Shown one piece after another: positions 37,794-46,800 of a stretch of DNA of 64,000 nucleotides; positions within the stretch are counted from its first letter, which is position 1; each line of letters starts with the position of its first letter. The notes under the pieces were generated by a model. The model was given only the letters and a program-made list of their open reading frames with translations. It was not told the DNA's origin and did not search any database. Made by a program: the position numbers and the translations under genes. The DNA is from Nodularia sp. NIES-3585 (lineage in GTDB: Bacteria > Cyanobacteriota > Cyanobacteriia > Cyanobacteriales > Nostocaceae), in NCBI RefSeq assembly GCF_002218065.1, contig NZ_BDUB01000001.1:4621118-4685117 (forward strand), in the 5' to 3' direction.

Positions 37794-38633
37794 ATGGCAA
37801 TCGAATTTACTAAGTATCACGGACTGGGAAACGATTTTATTTTAGTTGACAATCGCGCGTCGTCCTTACCATTAGTGACTCCGGAGCAAGCAATCAAGTT
37901 GTGCGATCGCCACTTTGGTATCGGGGCTGATGGTGTAATTTTTGCTTTACCTGGAGAAAACGGTGCAGATTATACTATGCGGATTTTTAATTCCGATGGT
38001 TCAGAACCGGAAATGTGTGGTAATGGGATTCGCTGTTTAGGCAGATTTATCGCCGATTTAGAAGGCGAATCCCGAAACAAAGACTCATATCGCATTCATA
38101 CCTTAGCTGGTGTGATCACACCTCAACTGATGGCTGATGGTCAAGTTAAGGTGGATATGGGTTTACCGAGATTACTAGCGGGGGAAATTCCTACTACTCT
38201 GGGTACACCTGAGACAAAAGTGATTAATCAACCCCTAGAAGTAGCCGGTCAAACTTGGGAAGTCACCTGTGTCAGTATGGGAAATCCCCACTGTATTACC
38301 TTCGTCGAAGATGTCGCCGCCATTCCTCTAGAAATTATCGGCCCTCAATTTGAACATCACCCAGCCTTTCCCCAAAGGATAAACACCGAATTTATTCAAG
38401 TACTCAGTCGAGACTATGTAAAAATGCGTGTATGGGAACGAGGTGCAGGTATAACATTAGCCTGTGGTACAGGTGCTTGTGCTGCCTTAGTAGCTGGTGT
38501 CTTGACCGGAAACTGCGATCGCATCGCCACTGTAGAACTACCTGGTGGCTGCTTGCAAATTGAATGGTCAGAAATCGACCAAAGAGTTTACATGACAGGG
38601 CCAGCCCAACTCGTATTCACAGGACAATTCTAG
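37794..38633 (+). CDS. dapF: Diaminopimelate epimerase
   Basis: 279-residue cytosolic enzyme that converts LL- to meso-diaminopimelate for lysine and peptidoglycan synthesis. It has the two catalytic cysteines in [15 protein letters not shown] and [13 protein letters not shown], and the starting motif [20 protein letters not shown] use the ATG at 37794; an in-frame TTG 15 bp upstream is less likely. Divergent from hfq, an arrangement conserved in cyanobacteria. A GAGGGCT/AGCCCTC hairpin at 38642-38657 follows the stop. Confidence 0.97.
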   Translation: MAIEFTKYHGLGNDFILVDNRASSLPLVTPEQAIKLCDRHFGIGADGVIFALPGENGADYTMRIFNSDGSEPEMCGNGIRCLGRFIADLEGESRNKDSYRIHTLAGVITPQLMADGQVKVDMGLPRLLAGEIPTTLGTPETKVINQPLEVAGQTWEVTCVSMGNPHCITFVEDVAAIPLEIIGPQFEHHPAFPQRINTEFIQVLSRDYVKMRVWERGAGITLACGTGACAALVAGVLTGNCDRIATVELPGGCLQIEWSEIDQRVYMTGPAQLVFTGQF

Positions 38634-38641
38634 CTTGTAGT

Positions 38642-38657
38642 GAGGGCTTCAGCCCTC
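38642..38657. terminator. Short hairpin after dapF
   Basis: GAGGGCT, two-base loop TC, AGCCCTC, 9 bp after the dapF stop. No T-run follows, so termination is not assured. Confidence 0.4.
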
Positions 38658-38685
38658 CTCATATATTTATATCATGTTAGTTATC

Positions 38686-38803
38686 AGGACTTACGCAAAA
38701 TCATGAAAAAACAAACCGCATTCGCGCAGCGTATGCCCCCAGGGCTTTAGGACACAAAGAACACAAAGGAAAGAAGGTTTCACAGAGTCATTGCGTAAGT
38801 CCT
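38686..38803. mobile_element. MITE-like element with 13-bp perfect inverted repeats
   Basis: 118 bp bounded by AGGACTTACGCAA and TTGCGTAAGTCCT. It has no coding capacity; the inside includes GCGCAGCGTATGC and an A/G-rich stretch. Terminal motifs of this kind are known in cyanobacterial transposon ends, so it is probably mobilised by an absent transposase. Confidence 0.75.
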
Positions 38804-38931
38804 AAGTTATAATTCAAGTAGGTTGGGTAGAGGAACGTTAACGTAGTTTGCCGAAGGCGTAATCCAACATCTTCAGAAATTTGTTGGGTTTCACTTTGTT
38901 CAACCCAACCTACAATTTTCTTAACACCAAG

Positions 38932-39029
38932 TGTATGGCAACATAACGGTTTCTAATCATAGTCCCCTCCTCGCTTGCGGTGTATGGCAATATAACGGTT
39001 TCTAATCATAGTCCCCTCCTCGCTTGCGG
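38932..39029. repeat. 49-bp direct tandem duplication
   Basis: Two adjacent 49-bp copies (38932-38980 and 38981-39029), starting TGTATGGCAA and ending CGCTTGCGG, differ at one base. This points to a recent duplication by slippage or unequal recombination. Confidence 0.9.
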
Positions 39030-39095
39030 GGAGGGGGTTGGGGGTGGGGTTCTTGTATCTCACTCAACTGAGAAACGCTATAATGCCTATTTTAA

Positions 39096-40187
39096 CTACA
39101 CATTAAACCGGAATAACATTACATCCCCTTCTTGCACAATATATTCTTTTCCTTCACTGCGAACCAAGCCTTTTTCCTTCGCCGCATTCATAGAACCATG
39201 TGTAACTAAAGCATCATAAGCAACGGTTTCAGCCCGAATAAATCCCCGCTCAAAATCAGAGTGAATTACCCCAGCCGCTTGGGGTGCAGACATTCCGGCG
39301 TTAATTGTCCAAGCGCGGGTTTCTTTGGGTCCACAAGTGAAATATGTTCGCAATCCTAAAAGGGTATAAGTAGCACGAATTAAAGATTTTAAACCGCCTT
39401 CTTTTACACCTAAAGACTCTAGAAAATCAGCTTTATCTGCTTCTGGTAACTCCACTAATTCAGCTTCTACTTGCGCCGAAACAATCACAACTTGGGCATT
39501 TTCACTAGCTGCAACTTGCCGAACTTTTTCCACAAAATCATTACCCGTTGCTAATTCCTCTTCAGAAACATTAGCCGCATAGATAATTGGTTTATTGGTC
39601 AGTAATTCCAGTCCCTTAATAATCTCTGCTTCTTCGTCAGCCAAACTTACCTGACGAACAGATTTACCTTCATTTAAAGCCGCAGCTAATTTTTCCAGGA
39701 TGGTGATTTCAAACTGGGCATCTTTGCTGGTACGCGCTTGTTTACGAGTGCGGTCAATTCGGCGTTCAATTTGCGCTAAATCTGATAAACCCAGTTCTAA
39801 ATTAATGATTTCAATATCTCGCGCTGGGTCAATTGAACCTGCTACGTGGATAATATCTTCATTTTCAAAACAACGCACCACATGGATAATTGCATCAACT
39901 TCCCGGATGTGGGACAAAAATTGATTACCTAGTCCCTCTCCTTGACTAGCACCTTTAACCAAACCGGCGATATCGACAAACTCAACCCGCGCTGGTATAG
40001 TTTGTACGGAACTGGCAATGTTAGCGAGAACATTTAAGCGCTCATCCGGGACTGAGACAATGCCCACATTCGGTTCAATCGTGCAGAAAGGAAAGTTAGC
40101 AGCTTCGGCTTTGGCGTTAGCCACTACAGCATTAAATAAAGTAGATTTTCCGACGTTGGGAAGTCCGACAATTCCGGCTCTTAGCAT
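39096..40187 (-). CDS. ychF: YchF-type GTPase-fold ATPase
   Basis: 363-residue conserved Obg-family protein that prefers ATP and binds ribosomes, with links to redox stress. The P-loop GLPNVGKST (8-16), switch DIAGLVKGA and the altered base-recognition motif NVSE (in place of NKxD) show the ATP-type YchF. The C-terminal TGS domain ends AKEKGLVRSEGKEYIVQEGD. It ends at 39096, just beside the repeat-rich gap. A short Pro-rich frame lies 35 bp upstream. Confidence 0.97.
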   Translation of the reverse strand: MLRAGIVGLPNVGKSTLFNAVVANAKAEAANFPFCTIEPNVGIVSVPDERLNVLANIASSVQTIPARVEFVDIAGLVKGASQGEGLGNQFLSHIREVDAIIHVVRCFENEDIIHVAGSIDPARDIEIINLELGLSDLAQIERRIDRTRKQARTSKDAQFEITILEKLAAALNEGKSVRQVSLADEEAEIIKGLELLTNKPIIYAANVSEEELATGNDFVEKVRQVAASENAQVVIVSAQVEAELVELPEADKADFLESLGVKEGGLKSLIRATYTLLGLRTYFTCGPKETRAWTINAGMSAPQAAGVIHSDFERGFIRAETVAYDALVTHGSMNAAKEKGLVRSEGKEYIVQEGDVMLFRFNV

Positions 40188-40222
40188 TTTTGATTGGAGA
40201 TTTTGTTAACTACAAAGTCAAT

Positions 40223-40417
40223 TTAAACAGGTTCAGGGATGGTTTGGGGAACTGTTCCTGGAACCGTTTGCGGAATAGGGGCTGGTACTGGTTCGGGAAC
40301 TGGGGCTGGTATTGGTTGGGGAATGGGGGCTGGTACTGGTTCGGGACTGGGTAACGGGTTTGGTTCAGAGTTGGGTATTTGTGGTTCTGGTACAGAAATA
40401 GCGGTGGGATAAATCAT
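40223..40417 (-). CDS. Proline-rich repeat peptide (doubtful)
   Basis: 64 residues of which about half are proline, built from P-E/Q-P-V/I-P-A/G-P repeats. The DNA is a GGGGCTGG/GGTACTGGTTCGGG-type tandem repeat. It lies 35 bp upstream of ychF on the same strand and opens with ATG, but no strong ribosome binding site is seen. It may be a real cell-envelope linker-type peptide or only a coding-like repeat. Confidence 0.35.
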   Translation of the reverse strand: MIYPTAISVPEPQIPNSEPNPLPSPEPVPAPIPQPIPAPVPEPVPAPIPQTVPGTVPQTIPEPV

Positions 40418-40481
40418 GTAGGTCTAATTCCATTATTTGACCTTTCCAGGCTAGATGAAAACTTGAACTACTGACATCTCC

Positions 40482-40625
40482 CTAAATAATATTCCAAACA
40501 AGATCAAAATTAATCCCCAGATAGTCGTGAGCTAACACATTTCTAAAATCTCCAACCTTAACCCACGCTGCTTGAGGCTCTGAGGCTTTCCAATCCTCCG
40601 GTAACTTTTTTATTGACCTCCCCAT
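40482..40625 (-). pseudogene. Fragment of a HepT-like (DUF86) protein
   Basis: A 47-residue frame (IKKLPEDWKASEPQAAWVKV, then FRNVLAHDYLGINFDLVW) matches the C-terminal third of HepT-type proteins, RNases/toxins that pair with MNT nucleotidyltransferase antitoxins. The R-x4-H catalytic motif is visible as RNVLAH, with the DYxG that follows. The N-terminal two thirds and the partner are missing. It lies 75 bp downstream of the DUF4926 gene, so this is a site where toxin-antitoxin-like genes have come and gone. Confidence 0.75.
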
Positions 40626-40699
40626 CCCGGATTTCTCAGGACGGCATCTTGTACCAAGGTATTCTCAAAAATCAACTGCTTGGTCAGTTAATTTAAAAA

Positions 40700-40960
40700 T
40701 TAAGCAATTGCCAAATCATAATGTAAAACTAAAATTTCATCTGCTCTCAAAGTAGCCATTGCATATTCACAGCCTTGGGTATCAGCAAACTCGACTAAAT
40801 AGTGATATTCTTCTTCTTGCTGATACACTTCTACAATTGTTCCAACTTGCCCACTGGGTAAGCTTTCGATAGAAGTATAATCTTCTTCTACTAGTTGTAA
40901 TCTCTCAATTGGAATAGGCTTGAGTGTCGCAATAGTATCCAAAAGTTTTATTTTTTTCAT
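40700..40960 (-). CDS. DUF4926-family protein
   Basis: 86-residue protein of the DUF4926 family, small beta-barrel-like (GQVGTIVEVYQQEEEYHYLVEF), with an acidic tail (TLRADEILVLHYDLA). Its start overlaps the stop of the DUF6883 gene by ATGA, so the two are translationally coupled. This family is commonly found beside DUF6883 or other small toxin-like genes in cyanobacteria and other bacteria, and it is the probable antitoxin or immunity partner. No activity has been shown that I know of. Confidence 0.8.
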   Translation of the reverse strand: MKKIKLLDTIATLKPIPIERLQLVEEDYTSIESLPSGQVGTIVEVYQQEEEYHYLVEFADTQGCEYAMATLRADEILVLHYDLAIA

Positions 40961-41286
40961 TTCAGAAATGCAGTAATCAAACGTGGATAGGGATTTTTAG
41001 CAGTAACTTCCCAGATTGTCCGCAGCCTGATTCCGTCTGTATCAGGTACTATCCAATCTACCTTAAACTGTTGACCAAATTGTGTAGTATTTTGCTGAAC
41101 AACTTCACCTGCAACTGCTGCTGTTTGCACAAGTTCACGCAAAACATCCGCATTTTCTAGCGTGATTCCTAGAATCGATGCGAAAACCCTGGCTTTATGT
41201 TTCCCACTGGGATGTTCTGGGTTTAGACAATAACCTATTAACTTTTGGGTAGAAATCTCTGCTTGATCGCCGTTAGGTAATTTCAT
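40957..41286 (-). CDS. DUF6883-family protein, toxin-like
   Basis: 109-residue protein. The KLIGYCLNPEHPSGKHKARVF block (residues 15-35) is the DUF6883 signature, and the C-terminal IRLRTIWEVTAKNPYPRLITAF strand pair completes the small fold. Conserved His and Lys within NPEHPSGKHK suggest a nucleic-acid-active site, seen in several small toxins, but this is inference. First gene of a two-gene operon with DUF4926 (4-bp overlap). Divergent from the decarboxylase gene, 40 bp away. Confidence 0.8.
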   Translation of the reverse strand: MKLPNGDQAEISTQKLIGYCLNPEHPSGKHKARVFASILGITLENADVLRELVQTAAVAGEVVQQNTTQFGQQFKVDWIVPDTDGIRLRTIWEVTAKNPYPRLITAFLK

Positions 41287-41326
41287 CGTCTTTAAATTTT
41301 ATCATTGGCGGTTCGTTTATACAAAA

Positions 41327-42769
41327 ATGCTGAATCAAAACCAAACACCTTTATTAGATGCTTTAAAAGCTTGTACAACCCATGCTCACGCTCCTTTTTA
41401 CACGCCAGGACATAAGCGAGGAGAGGGCATTGCTCAACCTTTGGCTGATTTATTTGGTACAAAAGTCTTTCGGGCTGATTTAACGGAATTAGCAGATTTA
41501 GATAATTTGTTTGCACCCCAAGGCGTGATTCAAGCAGCGCAAAAACTAGCCGCAGAGGCTTTTGGGGCTGCACAAACGTGGTTTCTGGTGAATGGTTCTA
41601 CCTGTGGAATTGAGGCGGCTATTCTGGCTACCTGTGGCACAGGGGATAAAATTATTCTGCCGCGTAATGTGCATTCATCTGTAATTTCTGGCTTAATTCT
41701 CTCTGGTGCTATCCCAATTTTCCTGAATCCTGAATATGACTCAGTTTTAGATATTGCTCACAGTATCACACCTGAAGCTGTGCAAGTTGCACTCCAAAAG
41801 CATCCTGATGCTAAAGCAGTGCTGGTAGTTTACCCCACATATTACGGTGTTTGTGGAAATTTACAAGCGATCGCTCACATTACTCATCAATATCATATCC
41901 CGTTACTGGTAGATGAGGCACATGGCGCTCACTTTGCTTTTCATCCTGATTTACCCCCCTCAGCTTTAGCTACAGGTGCAGATTTAACTGTCCAGTCTAC
42001 TCATAAGGTACTGGGTGCGATGACTCAGGCATCAATGTTACACGTCCAAGGTCATAGGATAGATATTGACCGCGTAAGTAAAGCTTTGCAACTTGTTCAG
42101 TCTACTAGTCCGAGTTATATACTTTTAGCTTCTTTAGATGCAGCACGTCAACAAATGGCATTACATGGCAAAGCGCTGATGTCTCGCACTTTGTCACTTG
42201 CAGATATAGCGAGAAGGAGAATTAGCGAAATTCCAGGATTATCGGTTTTGCAAATGCCGAATTTAGATCCAACACGGTTAACTGTCACCGTTTTTGGCTT
42301 AGGTTTCACCGGATTTGCAGCCGAAGAAATTCTCGATGAAAAGCTGGGTGTGACAGCTGAGTTGGCATCATTGCAACATCTGACTTTTATTATTAGTTTG
42401 GGTAACACTGCATCTGATATTGAGCAATTGGTACAAGGTTTGATGAGACTGGGGAGTGGGGAGTGGGGAGTGGGGAGTGGGGAGAGTATGAGGAAGGGGT
42501 TCTTTGTATGGGATGATAATTTAGGGTGTGTTTCTCCCCGTGAAGCTTTTTTTGCTGTTAGTGAAATTTTACCTTTGTCTCAAACAAGCGATCGCATCTG
42601 TACTGAAATTGTCTGTCCTTATCCTCCGGGAATCCCCATTTTAATGCCTGGAGAATTGATTACTCCAGGGGCTTTAGAATATTTACAACAGGTTCTATCC
42701 ATGGGTGGTTTGATCTCTGGTTGTGCAGATACTAGTCTTCAAACTTTAAAAGTCGTTCGTAATTCGTAA
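41327..42769 (+). CDS. Orn/Lys/Arg decarboxylase-type PLP enzyme
   Basis: 480-residue fold-type I PLP enzyme of the short (non-wing) decarboxylase family, making polyamine precursors such as cadaverine, putrescine or agmatine. The N-terminal HAPFYTPGHKRGEGI, the SGAIPIFLNPEYD strand, the DEAHGAH aspartate (196-202) and the PLP lysine K227 in QSTHKVLGAMTQAS are present. The C-terminal domain has CPYPPGIPILMPGE. Near residues 376-387 a five-unit GGGGAGT heptamer array is translated as GSGEWGVGSGE. Net frame is kept, but gain or loss of one unit would shift it. The substrate is not certain. Confidence 0.9.
   Translation: MLNQNQTPLLDALKACTTHAHAPFYTPGHKRGEGIAQPLADLFGTKVFRADLTELADLDNLFAPQGVIQAAQKLAAEAFGAAQTWFLVNGSTCGIEAAILATCGTGDKIILPRNVHSSVISGLILSGAIPIFLNPEYDSVLDIAHSITPEAVQVALQKHPDAKAVLVVYPTYYGVCGNLQAIAHITHQYHIPLLVDEAHGAHFAFHPDLPPSALATGADLTVQSTHKVLGAMTQASMLHVQGHRIDIDRVSKALQLVQSTSPSYILLASLDAARQQMALHGKALMSRTLSLADIARRRISEIPGLSVLQMPNLDPTRLTVTVFGLGFTGFAAEEILDEKLGVTAELASLQHLTFIISLGNTASDIEQLVQGLMRLGSGEWGVGSGESMRKGFFVWDDNLGCVSPREAFFAVSEILPLSQTSDRICTEIVCPYPPGIPILMPGELITPGALEYLQQVLSMGGLISGCADTSLQTLKVVRNS
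42451..42485. repeat. GGGGAGT heptamer array inside a coding region
   Basis: Five tandem GGGGAGT units (the last slightly different) lie within the decarboxylase frame. All other arrays of this class in the window are intergenic. Confidence 0.9.
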
Positions 42770-42854
42770 TGCTCCCTTCGGGAGAGCTTCGCTAACGTAA
42801 TTCGTAATTATTGTATTTTAATAGTGCATCAAATCCCCACACTTTTTATTCTCT

Positions 42855-43862
42855 ATGTTGCTTTTTATTCAAGTTTTTGTTTGTTTTTTAGCCGTGATTG
42901 TTGTTGGAATGCGGCTTTCCCAAAGTGCTGATGTTGTAGCGGAGAAAACTGGGCTGGGGCGTACCTGGGTTGGTGGGCTACTCTTGTCTGGTGTCACGTC
43001 TTTACCGGAGTTGGCTACAGGTGTCAGTGCAGTTACTGTATTAAACGCCCCAGATTTAGCCGCAGGGGCAATTTTGGGGAGTTGTCTGTTCAATTTGATG
43101 ATTCTGGGACTGCTGGATATTTTCAGTGGTCGTGAACCATTACTCAAACGCGCACCTGTGGGTCTGGGACTCGCCGCTAGTCTCGGTTGTGCGATGTTGG
43201 GCGTAACTGCGGCGGGAATGCTATTGACTCAGCAAGGCATTTATCTAACTCTGGGATGGGTTGGTGTTCCTAGTTTGTTATTAATCTTGCTTTATATCGT
43301 CAGCGCCAAAATGATGACGCAGTTTGAAATGCGACGGCGCGCTGCTGCTATTTTAAAAGCAGAACCGGAAGCTTTGCAATACCAACACATTAAGCGCGGA
43401 CAAGCTTATCTGAATTTCGCTTTACTTTCTATCGCTACTGTAGTCCTGGGTGTGTGGCTGGCGTTTTTGGGCGACCAGGTTTCCGCAGTCACGGGACTGG
43501 GACAAAGTTTTGTGGGGGCGCTGTTGCTAGCTGGGGCGACATCATTACCGGAAGTGGTGGTATCTGTGGAAGCAATTCGCATGAATGCAGTGGAAATGGC
43601 TGTGTCGAATCTTTTTGGCTCAAATCTCTGGAATTTAGCAATTCTGGGCGTTTATGATGTGGTTTACCTGAAAGGGAATTTGTGGTTGCAAATTAGTCAG
43701 GTGCATCTGTTGACTGCGATTATTGCGATGATTATGACTTCAGTCGCAACTGCTGGATTAATATATCATGCTGTCAGTCGCACCCAAATTTATGTCACTT
43801 GGGATGGACTGACTCTGATTGCTCTCTACATTGGGGGAATGTATATCATATACCGCAGTTGA
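42855..43862 (+). CDS. CaCA-family sodium/calcium antiporter
   Basis: 335-residue membrane antiporter of the Ca2+:cation family, exporting calcium (or other divalent cations) against sodium or protons. It has the duplicated alpha repeats of the family: SGVTSLPELATG (45-56) and AGATSLPEVVVS (226-237), each in a membrane helix, with GSCLFNLMILG and SNLFGSNLWNLAIL as the second helices. About 10 spans are expected. The last 37 bp overlap tail-to-tail with the large gene on the other strand. Confidence 0.93.
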   Translation: MLLFIQVFVCFLAVIVVGMRLSQSADVVAEKTGLGRTWVGGLLLSGVTSLPELATGVSAVTVLNAPDLAAGAILGSCLFNLMILGLLDIFSGREPLLKRAPVGLGLAASLGCAMLGVTAAGMLLTQQGIYLTLGWVGVPSLLLILLYIVSAKMMTQFEMRRRAAAILKAEPEALQYQHIKRGQAYLNFALLSIATVVLGVWLAFLGDQVSAVTGLGQSFVGALLLAGATSLPEVVVSVEAIRMNAVEMAVSNLFGSNLWNLAILGVYDVVYLKGNLWLQISQVHLLTAIIAMIMTSVATAGLIYHAVSRTQIYVTWDGLTLIALYIGGMYIIYRS

Positions 43863-46800
43863 GTCGCTAAAGCTCCGGCGATCGCACTCGCACAAAGAGA
43901 AGTCACAGCCGTACCAAATAGCCACCAAGCCGCATTCGCCACAATTCTTTTAGTTTCCTCAGCTTGTTTTTTCCCTTGTTCTTTAATTGCTTCGAGGCGT
44001 TTTTGCACTTCTTGCTGAATGCGTTCACCTCTTTGCAATACACTATCCCGCGCCGCTTCGATTCGGCTAATAATTCTGTTAGCATCCTCTGGAGTCATAT
44101 CTTCACGAGAACTGAGGATAGCTACCAAGGTATCACGATCAAATTGACTCAGGCGATCGCGCAAAGCTTCAAATCCAGCTTGAGGATCATCAAATAATTT
44201 CGCAAAGTCTTGCTGAATGCTTTCATAATTAAGCTCTGGACGCTCCAAGGAGTTGAGGTAATCGCGAATTTTACCAAAAACTCCATCAATCACCGATTGC
44301 ACCCTTTCCTGAACCTGCTGCCATTGGTGGACAATTGAATCCCGCACGGACTCAATTTGATCCACAATCCGGTTAGCTTCCTCTTCGGAAATATCTTGCC
44401 GTTCAGATAATAAAGCCACAATTGTGGAACGGTCAAATTTAGCGAGGCGTTCGCCTAAATTCCCCACTCCCACTTGTGGATCTCGCAGCAACAATTGCAA
44501 ATCACGTTTGATGCTTTCGGGGTTAAGTTCTTCTTTATCGGTATGACGCAGATAATTTTCCAGATGAGTTTCAAAATCCGTAACTTTTTGAGCAGCACGA
44601 CTAGCGTAGCGTCTTGGCGCTCTAATAATAGTATTAATCGCTGCTTGTACCTGATCAATTCTCTGATTAACTTGCTCTTCGCTCAAATCTTGGCCTTGGC
44701 TGATCAGTTTTACCAATGTATCACGGTCAATTTGAGATAGGCGATCGCGGAATGCTAAAGCACCCTCTCGCGGATCAGCGAGTAATGTTTCCAAATCTCC
44801 CCTAATACCTTCTGGGTTAAGTTCTTCCAAGTTCGTATTGCGGAGATATTCGGCTAATGCTGTGGTAGTTTGCTCATACTGATGTGCAGCTGCTTGCGGT
44901 GCTTGTAAGATGCGATCGCGTACTGATTGGATTTGGTCAAAGATGCGGTTTACCTCTGACTCGCTCAAATCTTGCCGTTGACTGAGCAATTTCACGACTG
45001 TATCACGGTTAAAATGAGATAGGCGATCGCGAATTAAATTAATCCCGACTTCTGGCTGTTCTAGTAGAGAGCCAAATTCACGTTTAATACCTTCAGGATT
45101 CAATTCATCTTTATTAGTATTCCGCAAATATTCTTCAATTTTTTGCCATAATTGATTGGCTGTTTCTGTTGCTTGTGCTTGGCGTTCTTGTTCTTGATTC
45201 AAAACGCGTTCGCAGATACTTTCCAATTGACTCACAATCTGATCAGCTTCTGTTTCACTCAAATCTTGACGATGGGAAAGTAATTGCAGACAAGCATCAC
45301 GGTCAAAGGCTTGTAAACCAATCTCTAAATCTGTAAAGTCTGCTAATAAACTGCTGAAATCTCGTTCAATCGCATCTGCATTCAGTTCCGCTTTACTTGT
45401 AGAATGCAAATAATTTTCTATACCCAAGCGCAGTTCTTCACCTTTTTCGCGGACTTCCGCCTGTTGCACAATTTCTAAAACTTCCTCCCGAATACTTTCC
45501 ATCTGCTGAGTAATTTCCGTTATTCTCGCCTCGCTGACATCGCCTCGCTGTTTGAGCCAGTTTCTAAAATTATCTTGATCAATTTCCGACAATTCCCGGC
45601 GCGCCGTTGTCGGATCTGCCTGTGGGTCATAGATAACTTCTTGAAATTCATCTTTAATAGTGGTGCGGTTAAAATGCCAAGGTAAAGAATTGAGAATGTA
45701 ATCTTCTACATCAGCTTTAATAGTATTCTCAGGTGACTGTGGTAATCTTGCTGCTATTTTTCCAGTAGTTTTATCTCTAATATTTTCTAACTGATGTGTA
45801 ATTTTCTCAATATCTATATCTTGAACCTGATCTCTGAGTTTTTGGACTTGAGTAGTAATTTTTTCTATATCGATATCCGAAAAATCTACCCGATTTAAAA
45901 CTGCTGTACCAGCAGCACCCAAGCCATATTGCATCCCTTGTTTAATCAAACTATTTCGACCATTGCCATTTTCTCTCACTCTCACCAATTCCTGAAGCCG
46001 TTCACCTAATTTTTCAGATTTCAACTCTTCAGGTGTAGCAGATTTAAGTAAATTAATCACTTGCTCAGTGGGATTTTTACGAGCCACAACTTGTTTCCAA
46101 GCCTCTTCTAGTTGGTCAGCAATTTGATTAATTTGTTGTTTTGGTAAATTTACCTGACTGCTAATTAAATCTATAAAGTTTTGGCGGTTTATATTTTCTA
46201 ATAAATCACCATCACCAAGAGATTTTAAATCTAGATCACTAAGAATTTCATCAAACTTTTGGCGAATATCTTCTAAATTCAGTTGCGGTATTTGCAGAGA
46301 TTTTAAAGAATTTTGTAATGTATTCTTGATACCTTCAGAATCTAAACCAGAAGTTAATTCCCGCCGGACTGCATCTGTAATTTCTTCCGCAGTAGAAACC
46401 GCTTGTTTTTTCGCCGCATTCGCGCCCATCGTAGCAGATGCAGTCCCAAGTATAGCCTGTAATCCGGCATTTGTCGTATTGATAAAAGAGCCAACCAAGG
46501 AACCCAGAGTTGATGAACCTAGCCAAACTACTAATGTAAAATAGGTAGACCAGATAACTACACCCATAATTGCGCCTAACAGCATACTTTCAATTAAGCT
46601 CAATTTCACAGCGAGAAAACAAGCAATAAATAATGCAGTACTGGCGGTTATTAATGCCCAAAATCCTACTTTAGTTTCAACTTTACGAATCGTACCGCCC
46701 CAGGTGCTGGACTCAGACTGAGTAAAGGAATCAGTTCCTAAAGATAAAATTCCTACAGCCAGGGAAAAGTTTGTCAATAAAAATTGGAAAGCCAAAGCCA

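Larger units (their letters stand above)
38634..39095. other. Repeat-filled gap dapF - ychF
   Basis: 462 bp made almost entirely of repeats: a hairpin, an inverted-repeat element (38686-38803), a longer inverted repeat from GTAGGTTGGGT to ACCCAACCTAC (about 38818-38913), a 49-bp tandem duplication (38932-39029) and a G-rich tract matching the reverse of 10600-10640. No gene is seen. Confidence 0.8.
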
